From Micractinium sp. NFX-FRZ (Eukaryota > Chlorophyta > Trebouxiophyceae > Chlorellales > Chlorellaceae), in assembly GCA_029339195.1 (NCBI GenBank), contig JAPTJF010000350.1, positions 1 to 64,000 on the forward strand: a stretch of DNA of 64,000 nucleotides, in the 5' to 3' direction. This document shows, piece after piece, positions 1 through 10,725 of this stretch; positions within the stretch are counted from its first letter, which is position 1, and the number at the start of each line of letters is the position of its first letter. A program made the position numbers and the translations under genes. Under the pieces are notes generated by a model. The model made no database searches. It was not told the DNA's origin and saw nothing but the letters and a program-made list of their open reading frames with translations.

Positions 1-78
1 GAAGAGCGTGGGGCTGAGGGGGCAGCCCTGCTTCAGGCCCAAGCGCGCTTGGAAGCAGCGCGACAAGCCGTCGGCTGA
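1..78 (+). CDS. Possible C-terminal end of an upstream gene (partial)
   Basis: Frame 1 is open from the window edge to a TGA at 76-78 and reads as about 25 residues rich in Ala, Gln, Glu and Arg, ending EAARQAVG. It looks like the end of a helical or coiled-coil protein. A green-algal poly(A) signal TGTAA lies at 160-164, which suits a short 3' UTR. No family can be named from so short a piece, and an open frame of this length can arise by chance in GC-rich DNA. Confidence 0.3.
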   Translation, partial: EERGAEGAALLQAQARLEAARQAVG

Positions 79-525
79 CCCTTCAGTTGAACTGAAGTAG
101 ACAGAAAGGATGGGGTTGTATGTATGCCAAAGAAGACCACCAGCTCCGGAGCTACGCAATGTAACCTGAAAAGAGTCTAACCCCAGCGCGGTGCCCAACA
201 CAGCTGTAGCTGCGGCTGGGTCCAGCCCAGAAGAACCTCCTGGCAGGGGAACTACAAGTTTGCATTCTCTACGTTCCAGCAGCACGGTGGAAGGCTTAGA
301 TCGATGCGAAGCTGTACACTACTCGGCGGCACGAGTGTCAAATGGCTTCCTGCCAGCACTGCCTGCCAGCACCTGTGGCGGCACGGCATGCAGGGCAGCG
401 GCGCCAGCAGGCACCTTGCTGGCATGCACCAACTTGCAGCCAAAACAGCCACCCGCTGCCCGTGCCGGCACTGATTTCATTTTCTTTTGTCCTCAGCTGT
501 TCACCCGGGCCGAACAGTTGCAGCA
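79..525. other. Intergenic: putative 3' UTR of upstream gene and 5' region of the haloperoxidase gene
   Basis: No coding pattern is convincing here. A TGTAA poly(A) motif at 160-164 probably ends the upstream transcript. The rest (about 170-525) would hold the promoter and 5' leader of the haloperoxidase gene that starts at 526. Open frames in this stretch lack codon structure or recognisable motifs. Confidence 0.4.
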
Positions 526-3521
526 ATGGCGGTGCGCATAAGCCTCCTGCTGCTGGCGGCAGCCTGCGCCGCCACCTGCGCGCATGGCGTGCTGGCCAAT
601 GGGCCTGCCGCCATCATCGCATTCAACAACGAGGCCCAGGCGGCTGTCCGAGAGTATGGCATCCAGTCGCAGATCTCTAGCCGCGTGAGTGAGGCGCAGG
701 AGGCTGTGATGGCCAGGGCTCCGGCCGGCCAGGCAGCCCTCCATCCGCTTACACGTTGCTTCCTGACGCGCAGATTTACGCGATTGTCCACGTCGCTCAG
801 TACAAGTCCATCACGTCCCAGAATGGAGCGGTGCAGAGCGCCCAGGCCGGTGCGCCCCGCTGTCGGCTGCCAGCTGCAGCACTGTGCCTGCGGTGGTGCA
901 CAGCATGTGCCTGCTATGCTATGCTGGATTCGTTGGCCAGGGTGCGCCGGGCTTTTGAACTGTAGCAAAATACTGGTAGAGACGCAAAGATGTGCCCGCA
1001 TGAGATGCAGCACGACAGCATGGCCACCCTCGCTGACCCCCTCCGCCACGCCCGCATCCCTTCCATGCACTGCAGCATATGCTGGTCACACCGCCCTCAG
1101 CCTGCTCTTCCCCTGGCGTTTTGCCAAGCTCGACAAGGCGCTGGCGCCCCTGCTTGAGGGCCTGACTTCCCAGCAGAAGAAGGATGCGCAGGCTGCGGGG
1201 CGGGCAGCGGCCATCGCAGTCGTGGACGCCACGTGAGCAGTGCGGGGCGCAGGCAGTGGCGGCGCCGCCCATCCTTGCAGTGCATTGCTTCACAGCTTTC
1301 TATGCGTTGGAAGCCGCATCCGCAAAGCAATCAACCCCGGCACAAGACCAAGCGCACACACACTTTACGCCCGTGCCTCCCTCCCTCACTTCCTCCCTCC
1401 CTGGCTGCCGCTTGCGCTGCTGCAGCAACACCGACGGCTTTGCCCGCTACGTCCCCTTCACACCTGAGCCTGCTGGCGGCAGGCCCGGCAAGTACCAGTT
1501 CGCCCCCAACCAAACCTACAGTGTGTACCCTCAGATTGCCACCACCCGCCCGCTGGTGCTGAAGAGTGTGGCCAAGGTGAGTGCAGCAGTGGGTGGGCGG
1601 GCGGGTGGCTGGTGGAAGGTTGGGCTCTTCAGCAAAGGGCGGGCTGAGGAGGCCGCCCACACCCCGCCCCGCCCAGACTGGTTGGCTGCATGGCGCTCCG
1701 TGCTGCACAACGCGTGCACTGCACGCCGCACCGCGCCCATTTCACCCTGCACCCCTCCAGTTACCCCCCTTCCTCATCTGCATGCCCCCCCCGCTGCCCC
1801 CACACTCCCCTGGGCATGTGCAGTTCAACCCTGCACCCCCACTGGACCTGAAGAGCAAGGCTTACGCAGAGCAGCTCGCCGAGGTGTTTGAACTGGGCAA
1901 GAAGGCGTCCGAAGAGCGCACCCAGAAGCAGACGGAGACGGCCTGGTTCTGGGCAGACGGCAACAGTGAGTGGGACTGGGGATGGGCGGGCACCTGGGGG
2001 TGCCGGGGATGGCAGACAGCTGGGGGCCGGGGGCCTGCAGCACCCCAGAGGCAGGCCGGCCCTCCCGGCGGGGTGTGTAGCGCACGTGTCGGCATGTGCA
2101 TCCTTGCATGCTTGGCTGTCCCGATCTGCCCAACACTGCATCTACGGTAGCCCTGCGGCAGCAGGCACTTGACCCGTTCTCACCCACCCGCCCACCCACC
2201 CACCCACCCTCCCCCTGCCCGCAGCCACCTCCGCTGTTGCCGGTCACTTTAATCAGATTGCGCAGGTGCTGCTGCCCGCCAACATCACGCCCAGGCGGGC
2301 CGCCCGAGTGTTTGCAATCCTGAACGCCGCCACCTGGGATGCCAGCATCACGGCCTACCGCGCCAAGTACGCCAAACCCTCGTGGCGCCCCATCACCGCC
2401 ATCAGGTGAGCGATGGCTCCGGGGCTCGTAGAGCGCCTTGCCTGCCCCTCCGTCGGCAGCGGCAGAGGTCTGGCAGGGGCAGCTCGCCAGAACAGGCATG
2501 TGTGGCCTGCAGGGCAGGCCGTTCCGCCAGCTATGCAAGTTGCCGTCCGCACCCACCCGCCCGCCCATCCTTGCCCGCACAATGGCTGCCCGCACCCCAC
2601 TGCAGGCAGGGTGACGGCAGCAATGCCACCGCAGCTTTCGTGGACGCCGCGTGGGCGCCCCTGCTCAGCACCCCCTCCCACCCCGAGCACCCCAGCGGTG
2701 AGCACCCGTAGCCTGTGCCTCACGTCTGAACACTCCGAGGCATGTGTGGCACACACCTCTGCTGGGGTCTGCACCGCAACTTGCGTTGCAGAAAAACAGA
2801 TGATACGCCCAAACAAGGAAGCCTCTGCTGCCCCATCGTGCTTGCACAGCGCACCACCCCTCTTGGGACAGCAGGCCTTCACGCCTCACGCCACCCCCTC
2901 CTCGCTGTGCATGCTGCCGCAGGCCACTCTGCCACTGCCGCCGCGTCGGCTGCCGTGATTGCCCGGCTGCTGGGGGACAACAAGTCGTTCACCATTGGGA
3001 CAGAGTACCCAGGCGGCCTGCCTCCCCGCACTTACAAGAACATCCAAGAGGTGGGCGGGGGCAGGGGGGAGAGCAGGGGCGGGTGGCGCAGGGCAGCGGG
3101 GAGGAGGGGAGGGCGGGACAAGGTTTTTGAAGTGGAATGTGGGGAATGTGGGGAATGTTGGCTTTGGAGCAGCAGGGGCGGGGCAGCAGGGCAGTGAGGC
3201 CTCTGGCATGCCATCGCTCCCATATCTGCCTGTGCCACAAACCCCGTTGGTGCTTGGTGCTGCCCCGCATGCATTGCCCTGCCCTGCTTTCCAGAGACTT
3301 GATTCGACCCCCTCCTGGCACACACCCACAACCCCACGTCATACACATATCTGTGTCCACCACAACACACGCCCGAGCGCACACTGCTTCCCCCTGCGCA
3401 GGCCGTCACCGAGGTCAACTGGTCGCGCGTGTATGGCGGCGTGCACTTCAGGCACGCTGTGGTTGAGGGCGCGGCCCTGGGCGCCAAAGTGGCTGCCGCC
3501 GTCATTGAGCAGTTCAAGTAG
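526..3521 (+). CDS. Secreted vanadium-dependent haloperoxidase (PAP2 superfamily)
   Basis: Nine exons: 526-684, 774-849, 1076-1232, 1426-1576, 1824-1965, 2225-2405, 2606-2697, 2923-3050, 3402-3521 (401 aa). The ATG at 526 opens a signal peptide (about residues 1-25), so the enzyme probably enters the secretory pathway. The family oxidises halide with H2O2 on a bound vanadate. All three vanadate-pocket motifs are present with the spacing of fungal vanadium chloroperoxidase: K276-x6-R283-P284, P318-S-G-H321 (acid/base His) and S370-R371-x5-H377 (His that binds vanadium). Other family blocks are also seen (WFWADG around 225, then GHFNQIAQ). The PSGH motif is split by an intron. The halide preferred cannot be read from the sequence. 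A plain PAP2 phosphatase is less likely given the length and the N-terminal helical domain. A TGTAA signal follows at 3897-3901. Confidence 0.88.
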
Positions 3522-3754
3522 GGGCTTCCCTGCGTCCACCTGTGATGTGTACGCCGCAGCCGGGTGGCATGGGGCAGATGTTGGCAGCGTGCCCTGGCAG
3601 TAAGGCGACCGCTCTGGCAGTCTGGCAGTCCCACGGGTCGACGTCACCTCCATTCACTGCGCACTACAGCTGCACCTTATGCAGTGCCTTGCACACTGCA
3701 AATGCACTCTCCAGCACACTGTTACAACATTTCAAGGGTCGATGCCCCTGTTAC

Positions 3755-3905
3755 TGACCCCCTCTCGGCTCCATTCTGCGCGACCAATTCCCCCTCGGTT
3801 TCAGCCTCTTTGCATTTGTGATGCTTGGTTCTGCATGCACACTTCATTCGCAATCCCCACTTGAGTGCAAGCTTGCACAGCTCCATCAATCATCAATGTA
3901 AGAGC
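3755..3905 (+). repeat. Shared 3' UTR element, copy 1
   Basis: About 150 nt that matches 10328-10505 downstream of an unrelated gene. Conserved blocks in order are CCCCTCTCGGCTCC, CCCCCTCGGTTTCAGCCT, TGCATTTGTGATGCTTGGT, CTGCATGC-CACTTCAT and a block ending in TGTAA. The two copies differ by small indels and substitutions. It lies wholly in the 3' UTR and ends at the poly(A) signal. Confidence 0.7.
3897..3901 (+). terminator. Poly(A) signal TGTAA of the haloperoxidase gene
   Basis: TGTAA is the usual nuclear polyadenylation signal of green algae. It lies 376 nt after the stop codon and is the first such motif in the sense orientation after the gene. Confidence 0.5.
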
Positions 3906-4121
3906 AACAGACTGGGCAATGCGTCAGGAGGTCAGGGGCAATGAAACAGCTCTGCCCACAGCTGCCAGTGCGGCTGTGTTACTCAAACTTCTCGGAGCAG
4001 CGGCATGCGGCGGCAATCCTGGGTGTCTACAAGCGCTTTTACAGGCTCTGGGGCAAACCATAAAATGTCGACGTTATTAGCACTGCCTACTGTAATAATT
4101 ATGAAATGAGCATGAAACGTT

Positions 4122-5536
4122 TCAAAACATAACAACGGAGCCATTCACCTTTTTTTCAATCAATCGCTTAATTGGGTGGTACAAAAGAGAGTTGGGCTCC
4201 ACAGACACGACCGCCTCCACATCTGGCAGCCTATAGCCAATGAGCCCCACCATGCGGGCTGGCCAATTCTCTATTGTGTAGTTGAGGTAGGAGGCCATCG
4301 TGGCAACGTAGATCTCGCAGTGGCCGGAGGAGGTGTTGAGGTTGCGGTGCAGGCCGGCCAGGAAGCGCTTGGAGAAGCGGGCAATGGGCAAAAAGCTGAC
4401 CCAGCGGCGCTCCAGCGGCACCAGATCCCGAATGTCGCCGGACAAAGCGTCCCAGCCGGTGAATTTCACCACGCCAGGAATCTCGCAGCAAGGATTGCCA
4501 AACGTCCTCACTAGTGAAGCCAAATAGTCTTCATCCCGCGATTGTGCAGGCTCCAGGCACGACTTCCAATGGCCGTTGCAGAGGACGTCAGGCTGGCAAA
4601 GGTGGGCGGCGGCAAGGACAGTGGCAAGACGTTAGGAAATCGCTGGGAAGGGTTGTGTTGTCAAGCAAGGCATGCAACGGCGGCACTAGCTGGAGCGCCA
4701 GCCTCCTCCACCTCTGTCAGCAATAACCTCCACCCAACAGCGCCGGTGGCAGCCATTGTGCGTTGTGCTGATGCCAGACATGCAGCTCACCTCAATAAAG
4801 TACAGGTGGTCAAAGTCGGTGTGCTGGAGGAAGGGGTACAACATTGCTATGGCAGTTTGCATGACCATGTACGAGTGCCCGTGCAGCTTGCTGGCTGCAT
4901 GGCACTCCGTCTCATTCACCAGCACCAAAGTGTTCTTGCCATTGAACGTGCTTTCCACCAGTCGGGGGGCATCACGCTGAGGCCACTGAGTTGTGGTGTC
5001 GTCATAGAGTCGGATCACAGGACCGGTGTCGCCGAGCTCGTCCACCAGCCGCTGGTAGCGCCGTGATGGCATGACATCCTGCCAGTGCACCTTCATGACG
5101 TACACGTTCTTAGGAGGCGTTGGCTGCCCCATCTGCAAGCTGCTGGCTGCCCGCATGCGGATGAAGGTGGTGGAGGACGCGGCAGCAGCCGCAATGATCA
5201 GGCATGCCACCGCCAGCTTCACGGCATGGACAGTGATCCTGCAGGTGGAGTAGGCAGGTGCAGGTGTATGGCCGTGGGTCGGGGCAATGCAGAAGTGGTA
5301 GGTGGCGGTAACGGCAACGGTGCATGCACCGGCCACGCAGATATTGGGGGCAATATGGAGCACAAGGCTGAGGCGTGGGCGACAAATGAGAGCCTCGCCA
5401 AGACATTGCAGCCAGCTGCGGCCCCGGGTTGAAGCGACCCTTTGCCAATGCCGCGCAGCATGGAAGCAACCTGTGCTTAGCATCCTGCCCACCTGCTAGC
5501 CGTGTCCTCGAGCGCAAGGCGTTGGAACTTGGCCAT
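4122..5536 (-). CDS. Type II membrane glycosyltransferase-like protein
   Basis: Three exons on the minus strand: 5536-5493, 5238-4791, 4592-4122 (320 aa). The first exon (44 nt, MAKFQRLALEDTAS...) was chosen because its phase fits exon 2 exactly and puts a short basic cytoplasmic tail before a hydrophobic anchor (about residues 20-40), the topology of a Golgi type II enzyme. The luminal part contains HLYFIEPDVLCNGHW (about 155-170), where the acidic EPD triplet resembles the metal/nucleotide-sugar site of GT-A glycosyltransferases. It continues with WVSFLPIARFSKRFLAGL and GHCEIYVATMASYL. I do not recognise the exact family, so donor and acceptor sugars are unknown. It ends tail-to-tail with the haloperoxidase gene and is head-to-head with UDP-arabinopyranose mutase; a shared role in surface glycans is possible but unproven. 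Confidence 0.72.
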
Positions 5537-6585
5537 CCTGCCACAGGCGCAGGCTGCCCCTTGCAGTACACACGGGTTGCTGCCCTGCAACAGATGAGAG
5601 CCGCCGGGGGCCAGGCAGGGGGTGGGTGGGCATCAACAGGTGAGAGCACAATGTAGTGGCCATGGAACTTGAATTGAGGCCAGAGAAGCGAGGGGGCACT
5701 CGCTTGCATGCATGGAAGAAACAGCAGGCAACCGCAGGGCACAACTGGCAGCCGTTGAGTGCCCCGTTTGGCTGCGGGTTTTTTAGCGGCATGCCAAGTC
5801 GAAGCACCCCCGACAGAGAGTGGCCCCCCTCGCAGCAGGGCGCTGCTGTCTGTCCTCTGCGCACGTAGGTGTGCTCCCCCACCGCCTCGGCGTAGTAACG
5901 AGCAACATACAGCAGCGTGGGAAGGGTTCCCCCCAACCCCAGCAGGGGCCCTGTTTCAGGCCCTGCCGCCAGCCAGGTGCGCAAAATGGCGGCCCCCCAC
6001 CGCTGGCTGCCAGGCAGCAGGCAGCAGGGTGGGTGGGTCCGCTAGCGGCGGAGGAGCGCTCGGCGAATGACCTCTCGCGCCATCCCGCGCCCTAAACGGC
6101 CAGCCCGGCCCCCAAAGATAAAGAAGAGCGAGCAAACCCGAAAGAGCCATACTGGTGCCAGCACCACGGCCGGTACACCTGCGTCTCGCTGCAGGTCTAG
6201 CTAGCTGCATCTAGCTGCATGTGCATGGCTCTGGTGACACTACAAGCAAGGAAGCGGACGGCCTGGGACTGTAACGCGAGTTCACCTGGGCTAGTCCCCT
6301 CCTGAGCACAGAAGCGAGCGAGCCTGGGGCACCCAGCGAAACTGGACTTGTGTAGGGATGTAGAGGGGGTGAGGAGGTGATGCGGCGCCCCCGAACGGTG
6401 CCGGGACAACTGGGCTGCTTGCAGTACCATCCCTGTACCCCCCAGCCAGCTGAAGCAATCTCCCCGTTTAGGGATGTCACATCAGCTTGGTGTATGTCTT
6501 CACCCTGATACCCTGACTTTTGTCTTCCGCTTGCTTGCAGCCCTGTAACTGCACTTGAGTTGCGAGGAACAGCCAGCCGCACGCC
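5537..6585. promoter_or_regulatory. Divergent intergenic region (glycosyltransferase-like / UAM)
   Basis: 1,049 nt between two head-to-head start codons. It must hold both promoters and 5' leaders, and the UAM leader may contain an intron. Open frames on both strands have no recognisable motifs. No TATA box or other clear element was identified. An additional 5' non-coding exon for either gene cannot be excluded. Confidence 0.4.
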
Positions 6586-7407
6586 ATGGCCCCGCACCTG
6601 GTGGACATCGTGATTCCCACAATTAGAACTTTGAAGTTCCTGGAGGACTGGTGCGCGAGGGCTGCCCGTGGTAGCAGGCCGCGGGCTTTCCGATCTGGGC
6701 CGTGGGTTCACGCCGGTTCACCTAGCTGAGCCGCTAATTTGTCGCACACATCTGCCAATTGGCCATAGCAGCGACTCGCGAGCCATGCGCTGTTCACTTG
6801 TCCTGAGCGCCGTCGCACCCCGCGCCCTCCCCACCCACCCCTGCTGCCAGGCGGCCCTTCTTCCAGCCCTACCACCTGATTATCGTGCAAGATGGCGACC
6901 CGAGCGTGAAGATTGACGTGCCGGAAGGCAAGGACACAGATCGCTGCACAGCTTCTGCCGCCGCTGGCGGCAGCTGCTTCGCAGCTGCAAGTGCCCCGCA
7001 CCAGTACTCCTTGCCAATGCCCCTCCAAACGCCCGCCCCGCCCCGGCTTGCCCCGCCCCTCTACAGGTGCATGCAAGCACGCCCTGGTGTGCAAGGTGTC
7101 ACCGCCAGCTCCCCAGGCAATGTCCCCAACCCCAGCCGCCCCAACCCGCCTCCCGCTTCATACCCCCCGCCCCCCGTCCCCGCCACCCCCTGCAGGCTTT
7201 AGCTACGAGTGGTACAACCGCAACGACATTGAGCGCATCCTGGGAGACAAGGCCTGGTGCATCTCCTTCAAGGACACTGCCTGCCGCTGCTTTGGCTACT
7301 TGGTCAGCAAGAAGCGCTACGTCTTCACCATCGACGACGACTGCTTCGTGTGGGTGCCTGCGCGTGCTAGGCTGCTGCATGCCTGCCTGCCTGCCAGCCA
7401 GCATGAG

Positions 7408-7438
<31 letters not shown>

Positions 7439-10130
7439 AGCTGCCTGTCAGTGACTGCCTTGTCTCCCTGTGCGCCACCGCCTGCGTGCCACCCGTCTCC
7501 CTGCCAACGCCAGCGGTTGCTGTCCTCGCTGCCTCAAAACGGCGGCACCCCCGGAACTCATGCCAGCCCCCGCCCCTGCCGCCCCTCCCCCCCTGCCCCC
7601 ACCGCAGCGCCAGCACGCCCACCGGCGAGAAGATCAACGCCCTGCAGGAGCACATCCGCAACTTGACCACGCCCTCCACCCCCGACTTTTTCAACACCCT
7701 GTACGACCCGTACGCCGACGGCGCCGACTTTGTGCGCGGCTACCCCTTCAGCATGCGCTGCGGCAAGCCCACCGCTGTGTCCCACGGCCTGTGGCTCAAC
7801 ATCCCGGACTACGACGCCCCCACCCAGCTGGTCAAGCCGTGGGAGCGCAACGAGCGGTATGTGGACGCCGTCATCACCATTCCCAAGGTGGGACGGGTGG
7901 GCGGGCGGCGGAGGCGGCTTTTAGGGGGCGGGTGGGAGGGAAGTCGGCGGAGGCGGCTTTTAGGAGGCACGTGGGCGGGCCGGCGGGTCGGGAGGCTGGG
8001 GCAGCAGGGTGCAGAGGGGTGGGGGTGCGTGCGGGTGGAGGGCCGAGCGTGGCTTCACAGCAGCTTGCTGTGTGGAAGGGTGGGCGCAAGTGCAGGAGCG
8101 CACGCCAATGGAGGGCCAGGACAGTCAGTGGCGCGAGCCCCGCTGCGCGCCGCCAGCTGTGTCCTTCCTCTTGCATGCGGGCGCCTTTGGCATGGCCTGG
8201 CTGGAGGGCACAGGAGCCAGCACATGCTGGATTGCTGCGGGAGCCCCTGCTTCGCGCGCACCACAAACACTGCGCCATTGGCCGTGCATGCATGCAGGGC
8301 ACGCTGTTCCCGCTGTGCGGCATGAACCTGGCATTTGACCGCACCACTATTGGCCCCGCCATGTACTTTGGGCTCATGGGCGACGGCTACAACTTCGGTC
8401 GGTGAGTGCCCGTACTGTGTGCGCCAGAGCATTGCCAGCAGGCGATGGTGCATCGGGTGTGCAGCCAGAAGGCTCCCTGCATCTGCCCATTGCTCCTTAA
8501 GCCGGCGAGCACGGTGCACGCCAGGGGGTGCGTGGCAGGCAGCCTATTGCGGCGACTGTTGAACAACAGCTTCATTTCACTGACACCCAACCTCCCCGCC
8601 TCCTCTCCTGCTGCTGCAGATACGACGGTGAGCAGCCGTTCCAGTCCCCAGTGCCAGCGCTCGAGTGTGACAAGGCAGATGGGCAGGCTGCTCCTGTGCT
8701 ATGCCCTTCCGGCGCCACTTGCCAGCTTCTGTCTCGTGCCTTGCCTGTTCAAAACCCTGCCAGCGTTGCCTCTCCCAGCGGGCAGAGCCCTACACAGGCG
8801 CCTCCCGCCCGCACCTGCTGAGCTTGCCCGCTGCTGGACAGCTAACTGAACCCACACCCTCATGCCCCGCATGCAGACATGTGGGCCGGTTGGTGCATCA
8901 AGAAGGTGGGTGCAGGGGGATATAGAGTGCCGCGTGTGCACATGTGCAGGTGGTGTGCACGTGTGTGGGTGCTGAGAGGAGGGGGGGCCCAGGCTGTGTG
9001 CCCTGTGGGCCCAGCACCGCTGCCTGCCTGCCCGCCTGCTCGCCTGCCCGCCTGCCTCAATGCCTCACTGCCCGTCCGCCAGCCGGCCTGCCGGCCTGCC
9101 CGCCCGCCCGCCCGCCTGCCCGCCCGCCTGCCCGCCCACCTTGCTGGCGCCCACTCCCCCGCCCACAGATTTGCGACCACCTGGGGTGGGGCGTGAAGAC
9201 GGGCAAGCCCTACCTCTGGCACTCCAAGGTAAGCGTGGCCAGGGTGCAGGACCACACACACACACGCCTGCCTGCCTGCCCCGCCGTGGCCCCGTCCTCT
9301 GCAGTGCTTGGTCCCAAGTAGGGATGCGCTCCCGAGTCCTAATGCGCCCTCCCCGCTGCGCCCCCACACCCCATGCTGCAGGCGTCCGACCCCTTTGTCA
9401 ACCTGAAGAAGGAGTACAAGGGCCTCTTCTGGCAGGTGCGTGGGGCTGGACCCGCTGTTGTGAGGAATGTGCCTTGGGGTCTCCCCCTCCAGTCTGGTTG
9501 GCACTGCACTTCCCCACCGCACCAGTTTGCCGCGCTTACTCTTAAGCTTGCTCCGCCTGCCTGCCTGCCTGCCTGCCCTGCTTGCAGGAGGAGCTGATCC
9601 CCTTCTTCCAAAAGATGGAGCTGAGCCCCGAGAGCACGGACGCGGCCAGCTGCTACCTGGAGATGGCGGAGAAGGTGCGGGGCGCGGTTGGGTCTTGTGT
9701 AGTCCTTGCAACCTTCCACCGTTAGGCATGCACTACAGCTCGGTTGGGTGCCTGCTGGAGCGGGGTTTGGTGGGGGCTGGTGGGGGCGGCGGGCGGCAGG
9801 GGCTGGAGGGGGCTGCAATGCGGAGTCGGCATTGCATGCATCGCACCGGCGGGGGTGCAGCGGGGGGCAGGAGGAGGCAGCAGGCCGTTGCTGGCGTGTA
9901 TTGTGTACTGCACCTGCGCCTTGCCCGGGCCCAGTCTGTGGGTTGCGCATGGCTGCATTGCGCAGGGCGTACCCACCACCTGCCAATGCTCTGCCCCTGC
10001 TGTGCCTGCTGTGCTTGCCCTGCAGGTGCGCACCGGCCTGGCACAACTTGACCCCTACTTTGAGAAGCTGGCGGACGGCATGGTGGCCTGGGTGGAGTGC
10101 TGGAAGAAGCTCAACCCAGAGCAGCCCTGA
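6586..10130 (+). CDS. UAM: UDP-arabinopyranose mutase / reversibly glycosylated polypeptide
   Basis: Eleven exons: 6586-6650, 6851-6927, 7196-7349, 7608-7887, 8298-8401, 8620-8627, 8877-8905, 9169-9228, 9382-9435, 9588-9674, 10026-10130 (340 aa, the usual length). The family interconverts UDP-arabinopyranose and UDP-arabinofuranose in the cytosol or on the Golgi surface, feeding arabinose into wall polysaccharides and glycoproteins. Landmarks are VDIVIPTIR at the N-terminus, the IDDDCF acidic triplet (D94-D96), [22 protein letters not shown], and [13 protein letters not shown] (from R227). The last motif is assembled from three exons, the middle one only 8 nt long. The intron at 6928 starts with GC (GCAAGG), not GT. 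There is no signal peptide, as expected. Identification is secure from continuous collinear similarity to plant RGPs. Confidence 0.95.
7378..7447. repeat. CTGCC-type simple repeat in UAM intron 3
   Basis: Tandem TGCC/CTGCC units interrupted by CAGCCAGCATGAG. It lies inside the intron between 7349 and 7608. The same motif recurs in other introns of the window (9021-9142, 9553-9587, 22390-22465, 54344-54371). Confidence 0.7.
9021..9142. repeat. CCTGCC/CCCGCC simple repeat in UAM intron 7
   Basis: A run of tetranucleotide-like CTGC and CCGC units that forms the polypyrimidine-rich part of the intron before the acceptor at 9168. Confidence 0.65.
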
Positions 10131-10327
10131 GGTACTAGCCAACGCTGTCAGCTGGCTGGCTGGCAGGCAAGCAGACGGGCTGGCAGGCGGGCAAGCAACC
10201 GCACATGCATGGTCCAGCAGCGCGCCGCCAGGCAGGACGTGATACGCAATTACAATGCCCAACAAACGCCAGCAAAGCAGGCAACCAAACAGTGGTTGCA
10301 GAGTCAAGAGTTAGCGCCCCCAACACT

Positions 10328-10505
10328 GGCCCCTCTCGGCTCCCTGCAACATTTCATCCCTCTCCATCCTGCGTGACTCCCTTGCCCTCCTCGGCATCTC
10401 CCCCTCGGTTTCAGCCTACCTGCATTTGTGATGCTTGGTACTGCATGCGCACTTCATCCACGAACCTCCACTTGCACAGCTTGATCCACGTTCGTTGTAA
10501 AATCC
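10328..10505 (+). repeat. Shared 3' UTR element, copy 2
   Basis: Matches 3755-3905 downstream of the haloperoxidase gene, in the same orientation and the same position relative to TGTAA. This copy has about 25 extra nt between the CCCCTCTCGGCTCC and CCCCCTCGGTTTCAGCCT blocks. Confidence 0.7.
10496..10500 (+). terminator. Poly(A) signal TGTAA of UAM
   Basis: Sense-strand TGTAA 366 nt after the UAM stop codon, at the end of the shared 3' UTR element. Confidence 0.5.
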
Positions 10506-10725
10506 CCATGTACGGAACACTGGTCTCAGCTTGGTGGCAGGCGACGGCGGCGGCAACCGCTGACCTGGCGGCGGTGGCCGACAGGAACGTGGCATGGCTG
10601 AGACTGGCAGGCCGAACATAAAAGCGTCCTGCTGCACCTCGGACGGACGCATTCAGCTGACTGCCGTTAGTAGCGCTCGCTCCGGCGCCAGAGCGGGCCC
10701 GCGCCATCGCTCTCGGCACCGTGAA

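Larger units (their letters stand above)
3522..4121. other. Convergent 3' regions of the haloperoxidase and glycosyltransferase-like genes
   Basis: This tail-to-tail intergenic space holds the 3' UTR of the haloperoxidase gene up to the TGTAA at 3897-3901. It also holds a plausible minus-strand poly(A) signal (TTACA on the plus strand, 4039-4043). About 4080-4160 is markedly AT-richer than its surroundings. Within the 3' UTR, roughly 3755-3905 resembles the 3' UTR of the UDP-arabinopyranose mutase gene (separate entry). No coding sequence was recognised. Confidence 0.5.
10131..10725. other. 3' UTR of UAM and 5' region of the DUF4470-like gene
   Basis: It holds a GGCTGGCAGG-type repeat at 10148-10196, the shared 3' UTR element at 10328-10505 and a TGTAA at 10496-10500 that probably ends the UAM transcript. 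From about 10510 on lies the promoter/leader of the next gene. An in-frame ATG at 10594 could extend that protein by 44 residues. Confidence 0.5.

Noticed and set aside
5110..5984. Minus-strand open frames upstream of the glycosyltransferase-like gene as a longer N-terminus
   Set aside because: The short first exon at 5536-5493 fits in phase and gives a normal type II anchor; the longer frames read as random Pro/Arg/Cys-rich translation.
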